This document shows, one piece after another, positions 1 through 14,500 of a DNA stretch of 64,000 bases. Made by a program: the position numbers and the translations under genes. Numbering within the stretch: position 1 is the first letter of the stretch; the number at the start of each line of letters is the position of its first letter. The notes beneath the pieces are model-generated. The model searched no databases and was not told where the DNA came from. It saw nothing but the letters and a program-made list of their open reading frames with translations. The stretch comes from Pseudisothecium myosuroides (taxonomy: Eukaryota > Streptophyta > Bryopsida > Hypnales > Lembophyllaceae), in contig OX637289.1 of assembly GCA_951799445.1 (NCBI GenBank), forward strand, positions 23,126,245 to 23,190,244, in the 5' to 3' direction.

Positions 1-3000
1 AAAAGAGGTTATGGGGGAAGTCAACTTCTGAATAAGAATATGGTTCTCGAGACCCATTTCTTCTTCACATTGCAACATTCCATACACTTGTTTGCCATGT
101 ATGTTCTAAATTGTTGTAGTACAAGTCCTTCCAAATGTGCAATTTACAAGTTTTCAATATTGTGCATGTAGTAATCAAAATGCCACTGAATCTATTAATT
201 AATTTTTTAACAATTCATTAGTAACTTCCCACATCTATGCATTATTTTTTGGTGTGTACATAATTATGTGAACAATCAACATTCATGCAATGCATGAAAT
301 TATTTCTACTTCTATTGTATTTTTTTGACAAAAAAAACAATTTCAATTTATAAGTTGAAGAACAAGGCAAAGAACAAAGAATCCTCCCTAGGGCATGAAA
401 CTAGCAAACGCCCATTACAAGAGAAATGGAGCTTGAAGAGGGCCACAAAACTTGAACAATAGTGACGACACTTGTTGAATTTTTTTTGAAAAAAATAATT
501 TAATAATTGCAATCCCTATTGGCCAAAATTTGACTAACTAAATCTGTCCTTTGATTCTTGATTTTTTCTTTGTTTTTTTGGTGCACCAATGATATCACAT
601 TATCAATACTTATCATAACGAAGGCCCTTCTTTAGGCCCTATTTTTATTATAATGTAAAGGCAAGCTTAATAAAAATGTCTTAATTTTGGCCTTTGATAT
701 GACCAAACTATTTGCATAGCATTTTGGTACAAAATCCTATCATTGCTTCTACTTGTTCAATGGTGTGCATCTAATAGTAGGCATTTGTAAAAAAACCAAA
801 CTATTTCTCATTACAAGTTACATACTAGACTACTAGAGTGTTTATTAAGCATAACTTTGGGATTAACAATCTAATGTAGCTAAAATTCATAGTGGAGGTG
901 AATATGACCATTTTAAACTAATGAATTTTTAATGGATTTTCTAAAAATAGTTTAGTTGAGACTATTGATTTTGAAAATATGTTACGTTTGTGATTTTAGG
1001 GGTTGTGATTTCTATTAGTACATTCATTCTAAAGAATTTGAAGCTAATTTTAATAAATATATTTTTCAAATAGACTTGCGGCTATAGTAAAAAGAATTCA
1101 AAAAAATTAATATCATATAATTGCATAAATGTCAACAACTTTAGCTTCCTTCAAGATACATTCTTGAACCTAGGAAAAAAGACATTGGTGATTCTTTTGA
1201 TGCATAGCCATATTCATAGTTTCCACAATTGTTTAAATTTAATTTCTATTTTTAGAAATTTTTAAATTTTTACAAACAAATATGTCGAAGTCACTATTTT
1301 TGAGTTTTTATATATTTTATATCTCTTTCTAAGAGAATTATTCCACACTTGAAACTTTTATTGGTGTAATGTACTTAAAAGTCTAAACATTTTTTATATT
1401 TTTTAATTTTAAAAAATATTTTTTATAAATATGAAAATGCTATAGAAAAAAATATGAGTACCAGACCATAACTCAACTAATGCGACACTTCTTCCTTGCA
1501 ATCACCCTTACATACAAGCATCCACTATCTAAAAGCTAATCCAAAATGATTTTATTTATAAAACTAAATATTTATAATACAGAAATAAAAACCACCAATT
1601 CAAAGTCAATCTTTATGTTCAAATTGTCACTAAAATAAATAATATGGCTTTGTTGCCTTGGAAAACTTGGGTGTTGATGTACCAAATTGAGTTTTGTTTA
1701 TTGTGTATTTCACATCCCATGGTGCACTCTTCCATCTTCACTCAAAACTTCGGTAGTGTCTCTTGTCAAATTTATTTAAAAGACTTTTCCTAGAAGAAAA
1801 TGAACTTTTTTTTATTACATTTATGACTATTTTTTGAGTTGTAGGGTATTGATGCGACTGGTGTTAATCGGGGGAATTATAGTCATTATGGACAAGTCAT
1901 TTTAGAAAAAGAAATTGTAAAGGACAAAGGGGTTATTTCTCATCCATCAACATAGTTGGAAGTTCATCTACAAAATCTACCAACGTGTTTAATATCAATT
2001 GTGGCATTTACTTCGACATCGTTTAATATCTACTTAACATTCCTGCCACTATATGACATCCCATGTGGTGTTTTTAACTGTGGCAGTAGAAAAATAGTTG
2101 CACCAAAAGATGACTACGATGCGCATAAAATTTTCCATCGGTAGGGTGATGTGGAGAAGTTGTATTGAATGTTGATGAATTTTTTTGTTTAAAAAAATAA
2201 TTTAAGTATTTTTAAATTTTTACCTCTAATTTTTCTATGAGAAATTATGTGAAAATATTTTAATAGTTTTTTTTTAGTTGTTTCAACGTGCCACATGGGA
2301 TGTTCATGTCAGTTTTTTAGTCAATCTTCAATAACAATTGAGTTGCATTGTATGTCGACACTTTGACTTTCAATTGTAGCAATAGTATTTTTTAGTTGTG
2401 AAAGTGGAATGAACTCATTTTAGGGTCATTTTTTATACATTGAATGATTGAAATACAATTTTTCTTAAACAACGGCTAGAAAACAATTGAAACAACTCAA
2501 AATTGGAAATGACATTGTAGCTTGAACATTGTTGGAAACATGTTCTATATGAGTGAGCAGTCAAAAAAGAGTTAGAATGACCAATGCACTTGTCACTCAT
2601 ACGTATAGCTGCACACAAGTTCACAAATGTTGACTTGGCTTTCACGCACATTGCATACACAAAGTCACAAATCAATTCAAACCTCTTTAATACCCACTAT
2701 TAATTTCTACCATTCAATACATTCATACATTACAAACCATTGAAGTCCACCTAATCATCTAATGTTGTAATTACCACCAAGTCATTTACAAGTTTCAACA
2801 ATACAAATTGTAGGATTCTAATCAAGAATGATGTCACAAAAGCAGAAGTAGAATGCAAGTTTTAACAATGGAAGAGAACAAAGACAATCTTATGATAACA
2901 AGAAGCAAGAGTACTTGTGGCAAGGAAATCACATCATACTAGGAGAAAAAATAACAAACATATGTTATAGAAACAAGAAGCAACGCTAGTGATAGGAAGG

Positions 3001-4490
3001 GGCAAGAACAAGAGTATAAGGGTGGAAACAACAAGAGGCGGCTACAATGAGGAGGTGCCTTACTTCTAAATCCCATTTAGAACTTGTAGAAGATACTTGA
3101 AGATTTGTTGCACCACTACAACTAGCTAAAGAACAGACAAGAGATGATATGATGACAAATTTAAGCGGCATGAGATGAGATATCTATGAAGCAATTGCAA
3201 AAGCTCATTGCAAATATACGCAATTGAATACAAGTGGTGATTTTAGCAAATGGTGGAAGCACTAGATGGCAGATAGTGACGTAGTGTATAGAAAACATCC
3301 AAACTCTTTCATGATTTTTAAATTTACGTGCATGTATTTGTCAGGACTCTTTTGTGTGATTTCAATACAATTTGCGGTTTTGAAATCGGACCATTTTTGA
3401 GCATGATACAACTTCCTAAAGTTGTTGGATTGTTTGCTGAAGTCTCAATGAAGAAAAAGTTTGTAAGCTTATTGTACCCGATTGTACATTGTTGGAGTTG
3501 TAAAATAGTCAAAGAAATGAACAAAAGATTAGATGTCAATGGCAAAGTTTGCAAAAATGATTACTTATGTATTTTTTCATCTCCTACACATTATAAAAGT
3601 TGATGTGGATTGTAAAGCACAAGGTGAATTTCTTCGTACTGATCATCAATTGGAAAAAAATTGAATACAACTATATAATGACTATAATTCTACTTCAAAA
3701 TAGCTAGCCTAATAACATTTGAACATCTTTCTGTAATATATTGTTGTATTTGTGGAGCAGTTGTACAATTGTCATTGAATAATCATGGCAAACAATATAG
3801 CAGCTGCAAGTTTGATCTGTAGATCGACCATTAGAAGATTTTTAGAACCTTTGGAAGATCGAGAGTTCCCGGACTGTAGGGATTAGGGAACGTGAGGGTG
3901 GATCCATGGTTTGGTCTCAATATTGTCACTAGTTGATTCACTAAACCAACCATCTAAAGGGAGATTTTATAACAATCATAAGTAGTTGAGCCTTTATAAG
4001 TGTTTTCTTTTTCTTTTTGAAAATATGCCCACTTAGAACTTCAAATATTCTATGCAATAGAAAGAAGAAGAAAAAATTAAATCCATAAGAAAATGACTTC
4101 CAAAGGTTGAATCTAATTTTCACTCTGACCATATGAAATACAATGATGTTGGTACCAAAGAATTCATTTTTAGATTAAAAAAATGTTTTCATTTATTTTT
4201 ACATTAATCACTATAAACTATTTCTATGTGTTTATGTTTCAAAAAGGTTCATATGTATAAAATTAATTGTTGGGATAGTCCATACATTTTTCTTTAAGAG
4301 TCCATAAATCAATGTTGATAGATATTAATTGTCAAAAAATTTAAAGATGTCTTTTTAATCAAGTACTAATGTTTTTAATCCAAAAATAACATAAAAATCT
4401 ATAATACTTGTGTGATATTCATACTCCTTCTAGAAATCAACCATGTGATATAATTATTGAGACATCAAACTATGTATCCACCCATGAGAA
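1..4490. other. AT-rich intergenic DNA, no gene recognised
   Basis: Very AT-rich sequence with only short open frames, none of which resembles a known protein or shows a consistent exon structure. I see no tRNA, no transposase remnant and no clear repeat array. The last part (about 4490-4560) carries a short motif with ACATCATCACTCTGATGTGG and an AT-rich tail. A similar motif recurs near 5715-5790, on the other side of the transposon at 4646-5577. Confidence 0.6.
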
Positions 4491-4645
4491 CTTTGCCACA
4501 TCATCACTCTGATGTGGTTAAGAGACCACCACGTCAAATATTATTATTTTATAAAAAAATTAATATTTAAAAAATTAAAATTAATTATATATATTTTTTA
4601 AGAATCTGCCTGCATTGCGTTGGTTCCCAACAAGGGAAACAACCC

Positions 4646-5577
4646 TTAACCCCTAAAGGACTGTTGTCCCTTCGGGGGACAAATGCGTTTTCGGGCAGGT
4701 ACCTTCGGGCTGAAATTTTCTTCTGATTTTTTGAAACTTTTTTTGGAGGTAGAAAAGCTGATTAACCTTGTGGGAATATAATTTTTTTTACAATTGGTGC
4801 CTGGGCAAAAAAGTTATGACCAAATAAGCTCAAAACAGGGGACGAAGGGTAGCCCGGGCAACAAAAACAAAATGGCAAAAATTTGAATTTGAATTTTTTT
4901 TCCCCCATAGATTACATTTTTTCTATCTAAAAATCTTTAATTAATTTCATTTGGATTTATTATGAGAAAGTTATGGACATTCTTGTTTTTCGGATAGTTA
5001 GAACATCTTTTTGAAAAAAATAACTTGTAGGATTCAATTCTGAATGCAATTTTTCAAAATTTTCAAATTTTTTTTTTGCATGGTTTAGTTTACTTGCTAG
5101 AACAATCTCACCATTGGAATTAGTGCATTTTAATTCCATCTAAAATATATGAATATTTTAGATTTTCTTTCTATCTTATACCTACTTCTACTTAACAATT
5201 TTTTTAGGAATGATAATTAAGTTTTTTTGAATTTTTTTTTCCCCAAGACTCTCAACTCAATTCTCCACTATAAAGATTTAAAGCTCAAAACTTTGTAGTG
5301 CAAAAATTTTAAGTTAAAAATGTTCAAAATCAAAAAATCTGGTCCCGCAATGTGTTGAAAAACTTGTTTTTTTCACTTTAAACGCAGATATCTTGCAATC
5401 TATACGGTCAAAAATTTTGAAATTTTTTCCACACACTCTCATACTAGTTAGGTATAAGATCCTACGGTTAGATGTGGAAAAAAAACATTTTTCAATTTTT
5501 TTAATTTTTGCTATAGAAATGGCAGCTTTGAGTGCTTTTTGGCAAAAAAAAAAGGGCCTTGGTCCTCTAGGGGTTAA
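4646..5577 (+). mobile_element. TTAA-flanked non-autonomous DNA transposon, family A copy 1
   Basis: The element starts TTAACCCCTAAAGGACTGTT and ends with the inverse (GGTCCTCTAGGGGTTAA), is 932 bp including both TTAA, and encodes no transposase. The interior is rich in T and A runs and contains blocks shared with all family A copies, for example AAAGTTATGGACATTCTTG. It belongs to the subtype with TTCGGGGGACAAATGCG after the left end, as do the copies at 53413 and 57956. The TTAA ends and CCC termini are known for piggyBac-type elements; that assignment is an inference. Confidence 0.85.
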
Positions 5578-5799
5578 AGGCTAAAATAGTTATCCAGAGG
5601 CTTCAAAAATCTTCTAACGGATCAAGGTTTCAAGATTCTTCTTTTAAGTAAAAGTAACTCCATTAGATGAGACTTGAGGCTTGAACAAGACCCGGACAAC
5701 AGGGAACTTGGGAACTTTGCTACATCAACAATTTGACATGGTTGGAAGATTGCCATGTCAGATAATATTATTTAATTATTTTTTGAATGTTTAAAACAA

Positions 5800-5876
5800 T
5801 TAAAATTATTATTATTTTATTATTATTATTTTATTATTATTATTTTATTATTATTATTTTATTATTATTATTAATA
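5800..5876. repeat. ATT-type microsatellite with 17-bp higher-order period
   Basis: Repeats of TTATTATTATTATTTTA follow one another with almost no change. It lies just after the repeat-like motif that borders the transposon at 4646-5577. Confidence 0.9.
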
Positions 5877-5879
5877 TTT

Positions 5880-8800
5880 AGTATTTAGACTAGCAATATG
5901 TTGGTTTACAACACAAGGAACAACCATGAAACGGCCTTTCCATGACTTCAAATCCCCTCTAATGTTGTGTTGATGGTTTCTCATTTTCAATGGACTGATT
6001 TCCATGATGCTTTTCGAAACAATTCTCATGAAATGCACATCTTCCGTACATTTTTCCTCTACATCAAATTGCATTTGCTCATCTCATGCACGCTTGTCAA
6101 TGTCATTTCAGAACTTGCGCTGCATATATCTATATCAATGCTCATAAGTTTGAAAGAGTCATTAGAGAAAATCTAGACTCTCCACAAGGCTACTAAGAAG
6201 TGCCAGAAAGGACCTCTAGATCACATTTATTATGGTTGTATAGTAACTTTTTCTCTATTGTTGTTCATTTTGGTACACTCAATTGTCATACCATTGATTC
6301 TCGATTTTTCAATCATATTTATACAAAGCCATTGCATGTAAATACCTTCCTGTAATAATTGCGAAATTAGTAATGAAAATTTACTTCTCAATAGTCCTGA
6401 TATTCACACAAATTGAATCTCTCTCTTGTCAGAGATTCTTGTCTTTTTAATAGCTCAATAGGGCTCTAGAAATAGACTAGCTTGTCAAATCTTAGAAGCC
6501 CTCTATAGGGTCCAATTTCTCTAGTATAGATTTTTTTTTAGTTTCAAACTTCAATGTTAAGTGTGTGTGTGGTACTATGGTATGCTACTTTTGTAGCATA
6601 GTGATTGTATTTTGTTTCTTGACAAAACCACACGGACAACAAATCATATCTCTCAAGAAAGAACAGTCCATGCTTCACCAAAATATGATGTATAAATAAT
6701 GAACAAAGTCAACAATACTTGAGGTACTGAGCACAAAATTTTACTCCAATGCTAATGGTCACTTTGAATAAAAAATGATAACGCAAATAAAACAAATGTG
6801 TTTCTAAATGTTTTATAATGTAGTATGTAAAAGAATGCTCCCCAAAGTAGTTGATGAAGACTCTCCTGAAGTACACAATTAGAATTTTGAAAAATTCTCA
6901 CTGTTATATATTCAATTTGAAGTAGGATATCAAAATTTGAAGTAGGATATCAAAATTCTCAGAGATTTTTATACTTATATATATGGAATCATGATATTCA
7001 AGGTCATTATCTAAATTTTTTTTATCTACGTAGATCAAATCTTGATATACTATTTGTAAATTATTGGGTAGAGTGATTGGTTGGAAAAGCTTACAAGTAT
7101 GTCCACCACTAAGTGATGATTTCTAAAAATATTTTTTGTTTTGCTTAAGAGGTTTATATCCTCAAACAATTTGAGTGTCATCTCCATGCATTCCAATACT
7201 TGAGAGGATTCTCCGTACATCTTTGATAGCTGTCTTTTGCAAACTTTTATCTCTCATGGTTGACACAAACTAAAAAAACATGTGCAAAATTTTCTTGCAT
7301 ATTCAATTGAAAGCATGCATGGTACAGATGTAGACTTGTTCAAATAAAATAGGCAATATGGACGCCATTGAGATAGTTCCTCACCTACAAGCACGTAATT
7401 GGCAGAAATATTTTTAGTGAAGAGACTGCCATTCCAAGTGGGATGTCATGTGTTGGCAATTCTCTTGACTTTTATGGTAGTCGTCATTGTTTGTTTATTC
7501 TAAGTCTAGTTGCAATATATGTGATAATAATCAATAATAGGTTCACTTTGTAGACCATAGAGTGCCTTGATAGTTTTCATGTTTGTTGCTAGATGTCATT
7601 GTATCATTAAATCTCCTACTTTATCAACCTTTAGAACTTGACCAAATTCTTATAATTGAATGAATAAAAACCTTAGTAAGTTAAATATAACATTTAAAAT
7701 TTTGAATTCCTTTTTAGTACTTGGAAACAATCAATTGGCCAAATCTCTCGTTTTCATTGAATTGAGAAGTACTGTTCACAATTTGTTATGCTAATTCTCT
7801 TGAGTTTTTGATTATGTATAATTTTTGCCTCATCCGTCTTTATGACAAAGATTAGTAGTTTGCCTTGAACCTTTGTGTGAAAGCTAAAGCAAATGCTCAG
7901 TTGCAAAAATCTTGCATAGAAATAAGAACTTCAAATGCATGGCACATTGTATGGAATTGCGGAGATGACATGTAGTTTATGCAAAGTATGGCAGCCAAAT
8001 TAAACTGAGGATAGGTAGTTGTCATAGAACATTTTGTCAAGATTAATACCTTGTAGAATAATCTTGTACAGTTTGACCATTATCGGTTGCACGGCCTCTA
8101 AGTCACAGAAAAAATTATTGTATTCATTCAATGTGATTTTTTTTGTAGCATCAAAATCATTTTGAAAGGATCTCAAAATAATTGAAAGAACAGTATAGAC
8201 TGTACAAGTCACCAATAAACTTTCTCAACTTCTTGTTCATTTTTTGCCGTATCTTTCTTACAAAATGAGAATTAAAAAGGCATGACACTCATAATCCTTT
8301 CGTAGCAGAAATGACATCAGCTTTGAACTTCTTAAATATAGCTTTGTAGTCCCTTTAAATTATTTCCGTCTGATTACATGTTTTGAGAATTGCATATGCA
8401 TTTACGGATTGTACTATTTTTTGTAGATATTAATTTGTTGTTTTGATTGTAGCAAAAAGATGAACCGCTATAACAAAATTATTGTATTCATTTTTGTTTT
8501 TAATAACAAAGATGTCATGATATCTAATAAAGTGAATAAACCTAAAAACGCTACAAATTGAACTATAAATAATTAGAAGACTGAGTAGTAGAAAGTAGAT
8601 ACTAGATACAAAGAAGTGAAGAGATATATTAAAAAGAAAGAAATGCACACTCAGTGAGTTCTCCAAATTCCAACAATTATAATTTTATAAAATCACAATA
8701 GGAGAAGAAAATTTTAGTAGTAGAGTGCTTAAAAACGCTCATAAACAACATTGAAAATAATTGGTTATATGTAGAAGATCCTCCTCTCAAGCTGTGAGAA

Positions 8801-10179
8801 AGAAAGAAAAATATATATGTATTTGTATTATTATTAATGAAAAAAATATAGAAAATTGGAAACAAAGCTTTTTAGGGACATAAATTGTTATGTTATGTGA
8901 GCTTACAAGCATGTCACTTATGCCAAAACTACTAATACTTCTTTAAAAATTTGCAAAGAAAATGCTCAACAAATCTTGTTTGAAATCCTTTTGACGAATT
9001 GACTTGACGCAACCAGGAAGTGCAGCTTTACAGTAAAAGACTGTTGAGGATAGGGCCACTTTAAGTGAGAAGAAGGATCCAATGATAGGAATTGAATGCG
9101 GATGGCCTTAACACCCACTCATTTCTATTTGGCGTGCATTCAAGAGGTGACACACAAGGTTTTTTAAACGGATAACCATTTAACCCTAGCCCAGGTAGGT
9201 GGACTTCATTTTAAGAGAAATGCTGTCTATTGTAGAGAAATATTGCTTTGATGAGGGCAACAACTTTTTCTTTGCAATCTTTTTAAGACATGGTGAAAAA
9301 TATGAGTGTCTCTTTTCTTTTTTCGGTTGTTTCTGCGTTGCTATTTTTTGTATTTATTGAAGTGAATTTTAATTGTAGATATTGATGTACTACAACAACC
9401 ATGTATATTTGTCGTTATTGTCTTTTACGTTCAGAATTTTTTTGTTCCGTAGGTTTGCACTCTGTAAGGATGTGTCCATTCTGGTAAGGCTGGTTTGATG
9501 GTGGGCTCATTACTACGCTGTGCCTGTCGGTGGTGGACTCCATCAGTCCATCAGTACTAATGTTGAACACTATTAAGAAGAAATAGGTCAATTTTGCTCG
9601 ACATGGCTCTAATATTGATTCTCATAGCCAATGTACGTTCTAAGTGAATTGAAGTTGTACGTCAAAGTATAAGATTTCTTGTTGGCTTCTTGTACGTTAA
9701 GGTGTAGGATTTTGCTATTCATGCATTCAATATTCTCTTCCCTTGTAGGTACTCTACCTTAGTTGATTTCTGACTAGGTTATTTCTTTTGCTGTAGTATT
9801 TATAATGTTGAAGTAAAAAAAGGTGAATACGCAATTTCAATATGTATTGTGTTAAGGAGTACTATAACAAGCGAGCGAGCAAAGAGAAGATACATGCGAT
9901 GTTAGAAAAGGAGGTTAGACATGGAGACAGACGCTGCGATTTCAAATGCCTAGCCTTTTAATAAGAAGCAATTTCACTATTAGAAAATTCAGTGTCTATT
10001 TTTACAAAGTTTTTACAAGCAAAGACAGTTGGTTAGAATGGCTTGATTTGGGTACTTTTTAGTATAGTTTTGTTGAACATGCCATGTATGATGAAGGTCC
10101 TTTTGAATGTGCCATGTCAATTAATATCAATTGCCACGTTAGCAATTATTATTATCATTATTAATTATTATTTTAAATA
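5880..10179. other. AT-rich intergenic DNA, no gene recognised
   Basis: Only short open frames without recognisable similarity. A 21-bp segment (AATTTGAAGTAGGATATCAA) is repeated twice in tandem near 6911-6953. No RNA gene or transposase remnant was found by eye. Confidence 0.55.
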
Positions 10180-11330
10180 ATAATATTATTAATATTATTA
10201 ACAATTTTTTTTTAATTATTTGGACATGCTCCGCGTAGGCAAAATCTGCCAAATGAATAAGGATACTACGTCATCAGACCGACCATGTGGATAGGAATGC
10301 CACATGAGCAAATTAATTAATTAAATCCAATTAATTAAGACTTCCAAATTTTTTGCACTTCAAAATTTAGGGTAAGACATTGAGCTCTACATTCAAGGTA
10401 ATTCAATATAGTTTGAGAATTGAACTTTGAACGCCTCTACCTTTGGTGTGTAATGAGAGGAGAAGACAAGGCCTTTATAGAAGTAGGGTGGTAGGAGATG
10501 AGACAACCCATATGGGATATGCAAATTGGAGTTCAATTGTTCATAGTTAAGTCACAAGTAGAAATTGTGATTTAAATAGAATTTTAGACCTCATTTAGGC
10601 ATAGTAGATTGATTTTTTTCAAAAAAATTGAACCAATAAATGTTTACAATTCAAACAAGGTTTCATCTCCAAAAATTCGTTTGAGATTTAGAGACTCCAA
10701 TAAAAAGTTATGGACAAATTTCAAAGAGTGGTTGGAAGGGACATTTTTTTGACAATTTCAAACATCCTATCTGAAATTTGTCCATAACTTTTGATTGGAG
10801 CCTCTAATTATCAAAAAGATTTTTGGAGATGAAAACTTGTTTGAATTGTAAACTTTTATAAGTTCAAATTTTTTCGAAAAAAATCAATCTACTATGCTTA
10901 AACGAGGTCTAAAATTCTACTTTAACCACAATTCCTACTTGTGACTTAACTATGAACGGTTGAGTTCCTACTTATCCTAATGTACAAATCCCATATAGGT
11001 TGTCTCACCTCCTACCATCCTACTTCTATAAAGGCCTTTTCTTCTCTTCTCTTCTAACACGAAAGTAAGTGGCAATTAAAATTCAACTATAGAACTATAT
11101 TGAATTATTTTGAATATAGTGTTGAATTTTTTATCTTAAATTTTGAAGTGCCGAATTTTCTATTAAAACCTTACAATAATTAATTGGATTTTATTGATTA
11201 ATTTGTTGATGTGGTAGTCCTATTCACATGGTGGATTTGATGACGTGACATCCTTACTTGTATGGTAGATTTTGCGTACGTGGTGGATTTTGAGGTGGAT
11301 TTTTGAGTAATATTAATATTATTAATACTC
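10180..11330. repeat. Long palindrome (foldback-like inverted repeat), arms about 560 bp
   Basis: The left arm (about 10180-10740) reappears as its reverse complement in the right arm (about 10755-11330). Landmarks: AGTTATGGACAAATTTC (10706 on) pairs with GAAATTTGTCCATAACTTT (10773 on); AAGGCCTTTATAGAAGTAGG pairs with CCTACTTCTATAAAGGCCTT; the outer segment with ACTACGTCATCAGACCGACCATGTGG pairs with the right-hand segment containing ATGGTGGATTTGATGACGTG. Both outer edges are ATTAATATTATTAA-type sequence. The arms are diverged but alignable along their length, and the loop is short. It contains no coding region. It could be a foldback transposon or the product of an inverted duplication. Confidence 0.85.
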
Positions 11331-11510
11331 TTCTTCTTCTTTGGCAAGTTTGGGAGACGATTTTATACCAAGAATTGATTTTTATTCTTCTACCAAAGAA
11401 ATAGCTTCAATCCTATGGATGTGGCTTGACTATCTTCTTCAAATGTTTAATTCCCATAGTCATATAGGTTGTCCCATTACTTAATCAAGATTCACGCAAT
11501 GATGATAGGA

Positions 11511-11535
11511 TATATATATATATATATATATATTT
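11511..11535. repeat. (TA)n microsatellite
   Basis: An uninterrupted run of alternating T and A of about 24 bases in otherwise AT-rich DNA. Confidence 0.9.
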
Positions 11536-11539
11536 TATA

Positions 11540-14500
11540 TTTTTTATGTGGTGCAATAAAATACCTAAAGGCTCTAGTTGAGAGTTTTTAACAAGGGGAT
11601 AGGGAAAAGTAACCTCTATGGATCATTTTTATACTAATGGATCTTCCATATAAAGTTTTTTTAATTGATTTAATTAGAGGCATAAACAATTCCATGGTCT
11701 ACTTTGGTTTTAAAGAAACCACCATGCATTAGAAGGGATTTGGCCATTTGGGGCCAAAAAAGGGCCGTTTCAGGCTTGTTCCCCAATCTGTTCCCATGGT
11801 GTGAACAGTGATATGGGCTGTTAAAAAAATATATTTATAAAAAAATAAAAATAAAATAAAAAATTTCATTTTAAAATTAAAAATAAAAAAATAAAAAATC
11901 TGATGTGGCCGAATTTTGGCCATATCACCCTGCTACAGTGGCGCAATTGGGAACTCACCAAAACTTGTGGGAGAACTCGTGGGAACTGGTGGCCCTTTAG
12001 AGGGCCCAAATTCTCTCTACCTAATTCTTGGAAACTTCTAACTCATTGGAAGGACTCTAGGAAAGTTCTAAGGCTTAATTTGAGCTTTGGTGAGACTTCC
12101 AGATAACGTGAGAAACAAATCTAAAAATGGCTAATATGGTGCAACCCCCCATCCACCCATGATGGGTGGCGCCTTTTTTCAAATCAATCCATTATTATCC
12201 AATTAGGGTTTCTTTCCTTCAATAGTTGTGCATATAATGGCCACCTCTTGGCTATGTCTTACATCTTTGGCTGTGGTGACGCATTCATGTAAATTTGTGT
12301 GAAATTAGTGTGGGCAACACTTGGGCTTCAACCGTGCTATAGGAATGGCAAAGGTCTCTTGCCTTTGTGATTAGATTGATTGGAAAGTACTTGGATCTGT
12401 CAATTTGTGCTTTGTTTCCTACCTTGTGATGTAGCTTTGTGTAAATTTTTTTTGCAAAATCTTTTGAATTTGTGACATAGATAGCAATTGGTGGCAATTG
12501 CAGACACCGTTACAACCTCATTGACATAACATTGGCTTGTTGTGTGTATTGGGACAGGCACAAGTGAGGCTGCGATTTCAAATCTGATTTCTCCAAATTG
12601 GAACTCACAACTTATTTCAAGTACATGGATTTACTTTCCTATCATTGTGCTTATGCAATGTTGAATAGAGACATAGTGGGATTATTGCACTTACAAGCAT
12701 AGTCTCAAGACCTTGGCTATTTAATTTGTGATGTTTGGGTGATATTTACAAAGAATTGATGTGATAAAAAGTATTGTTTTGCTTAGTTTGCAGTAAAGTT
12801 AAGTTGTGAAAAGTGAAGCCCTGTTAAAGGGTGTTCAGTCTCAGTCTCTTCTTAATAATTAGTTTTGATGATGTGGCAGTTGATATTGGGCTCATGTACC
12901 AAATATTTCACAAATAACAAGTTCATGCAATCTATGTTGAATTTCAAATCAAGTCATGTGAAATTGCCATTTTTGTAACGCAAATGGTTACTATCAACAC
13001 AAATCAACATAAATTGTGTTAATTTGGGCCCCTTTTCTAATTATATTCATTGTTTGGGGATTTTGCACACTCAGAAAGAAGCGACGATATAGAAAATAGT
13101 AAGGTTCACCGCTTCCTACTGTGACAATTTCAATATTCTATACTTTTCCATGTGATAGTGTAGATCTGTATCGGAAGGTTCTCAAGTGCTAGTGACAAAT
13201 GACATATTGTGAGCACTTATTTATCCATCCCTGGTAAATAATCGAGCACAATTAGGTTTAAAGTTATTTTTATCCTAATGGGAGCCTAAAGTTGGTCCAT
13301 TATGCCTTTCAAGTATTGGATCTTTTCTAATTCCTAAACATACACAAGTTTGTAAGAAAATTCACGAAAATCAATCAAATTGCAAGAATTATCTTCACTT
13401 AGTTCAAAGCTAAATAGGCCATAGTGGTTTTGGAATGGATATGGTTACAATCTAAAATTATCATCTAAAATGATAGAAAATTTCATACCCATTGCAAACA
13501 AATAAAATACGTTCCCATCCAACCTTCCTAACAAAAGATACAAATGGATGAAGTTTTGCCTCTATGAAGCTTCCTAAACTTCATCCACCCTTTTAAACTT
13601 CTTCCCTAATTCAATTGATTTTGAATATTGGACCCTAGACTTAAGTTTAACTTCTAATTAAGTTTCAAGTTTGGACTCAATTGGACTATTTTCAATTGAT
13701 TTCATCCATTCCCTAGCCTAAACTTCATCTTTTGTTTTCTTCTAGATTTTTTAGTCTTTTCCTAAGTTTGGACCGTACTTGGATTATCTTGGGTTCATAT
13801 TTCATATTTCCAATCCTAAATTCGTCCTTTGCTGAAGTTTAAGTTGTCCCGACTAACTATTTCCTTGTTCCCAAATGCGCCGAATGACCTCTAATTTCTT
13901 ATTATTTTAAATTTTTTAAATTTTTTCCTTAAAGAATTTAATCTAAGCATTCCAAAATGCTAGCTTACTTTAAATTTGACTTTTCCTATAAAAAATTATC
14001 AATGGATGAAGTTTGTCCGCTAATTGGTGCTTTAAACTTCATCCATTAATTGCTACTAACTTAACTTCTAAAATTAACTTCTAATTTCATTTTTGGTTTG
14101 TAAATTATTTCTACTTCCTAGTTTTCTAATCTTGTTCCTCTAGGTTAATTTTAGTGATTTTCATCCAATCTACATAACAAACTTCATCCACCTATATCTT
14201 TTTCATATTGACTGCAAATTCTATGTATTTTATATTTTTGGAAACCTCCAGAACTCTACTCTAGGATTATAAACCCAAACTTAACCTGACTGTTCTCCCT
14301 AAGTATTTGAATTGCTACTAGGCCTTGAAAATTGAAACTTGCTCTTCAAAGTCTTCTCCATCCGCCATCTTTAATTTTTGGAAATTTGCCCACCACTTGA
14401 TGTATTTTCACAAAGTTTATTTTTTATTTTTTTTATACAAGTGTTGGAGGTTCTAAACAAATTTCTAGTTCTCACTACCCTTCCATCCTTCCTCCTTATT

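Noticed and set aside
6560..6600. Short hairpin GGTATGCTACTTTTGTAGCAT
   Set aside because: Too short and AT-rich to support an RNA gene or terminator in nuclear DNA.
11740..12115. Possible element around GATGTGGCCGAATTTTGGCCATATC
   Set aside because: Local palindromic words only; I could not find matching ends or a target duplication.
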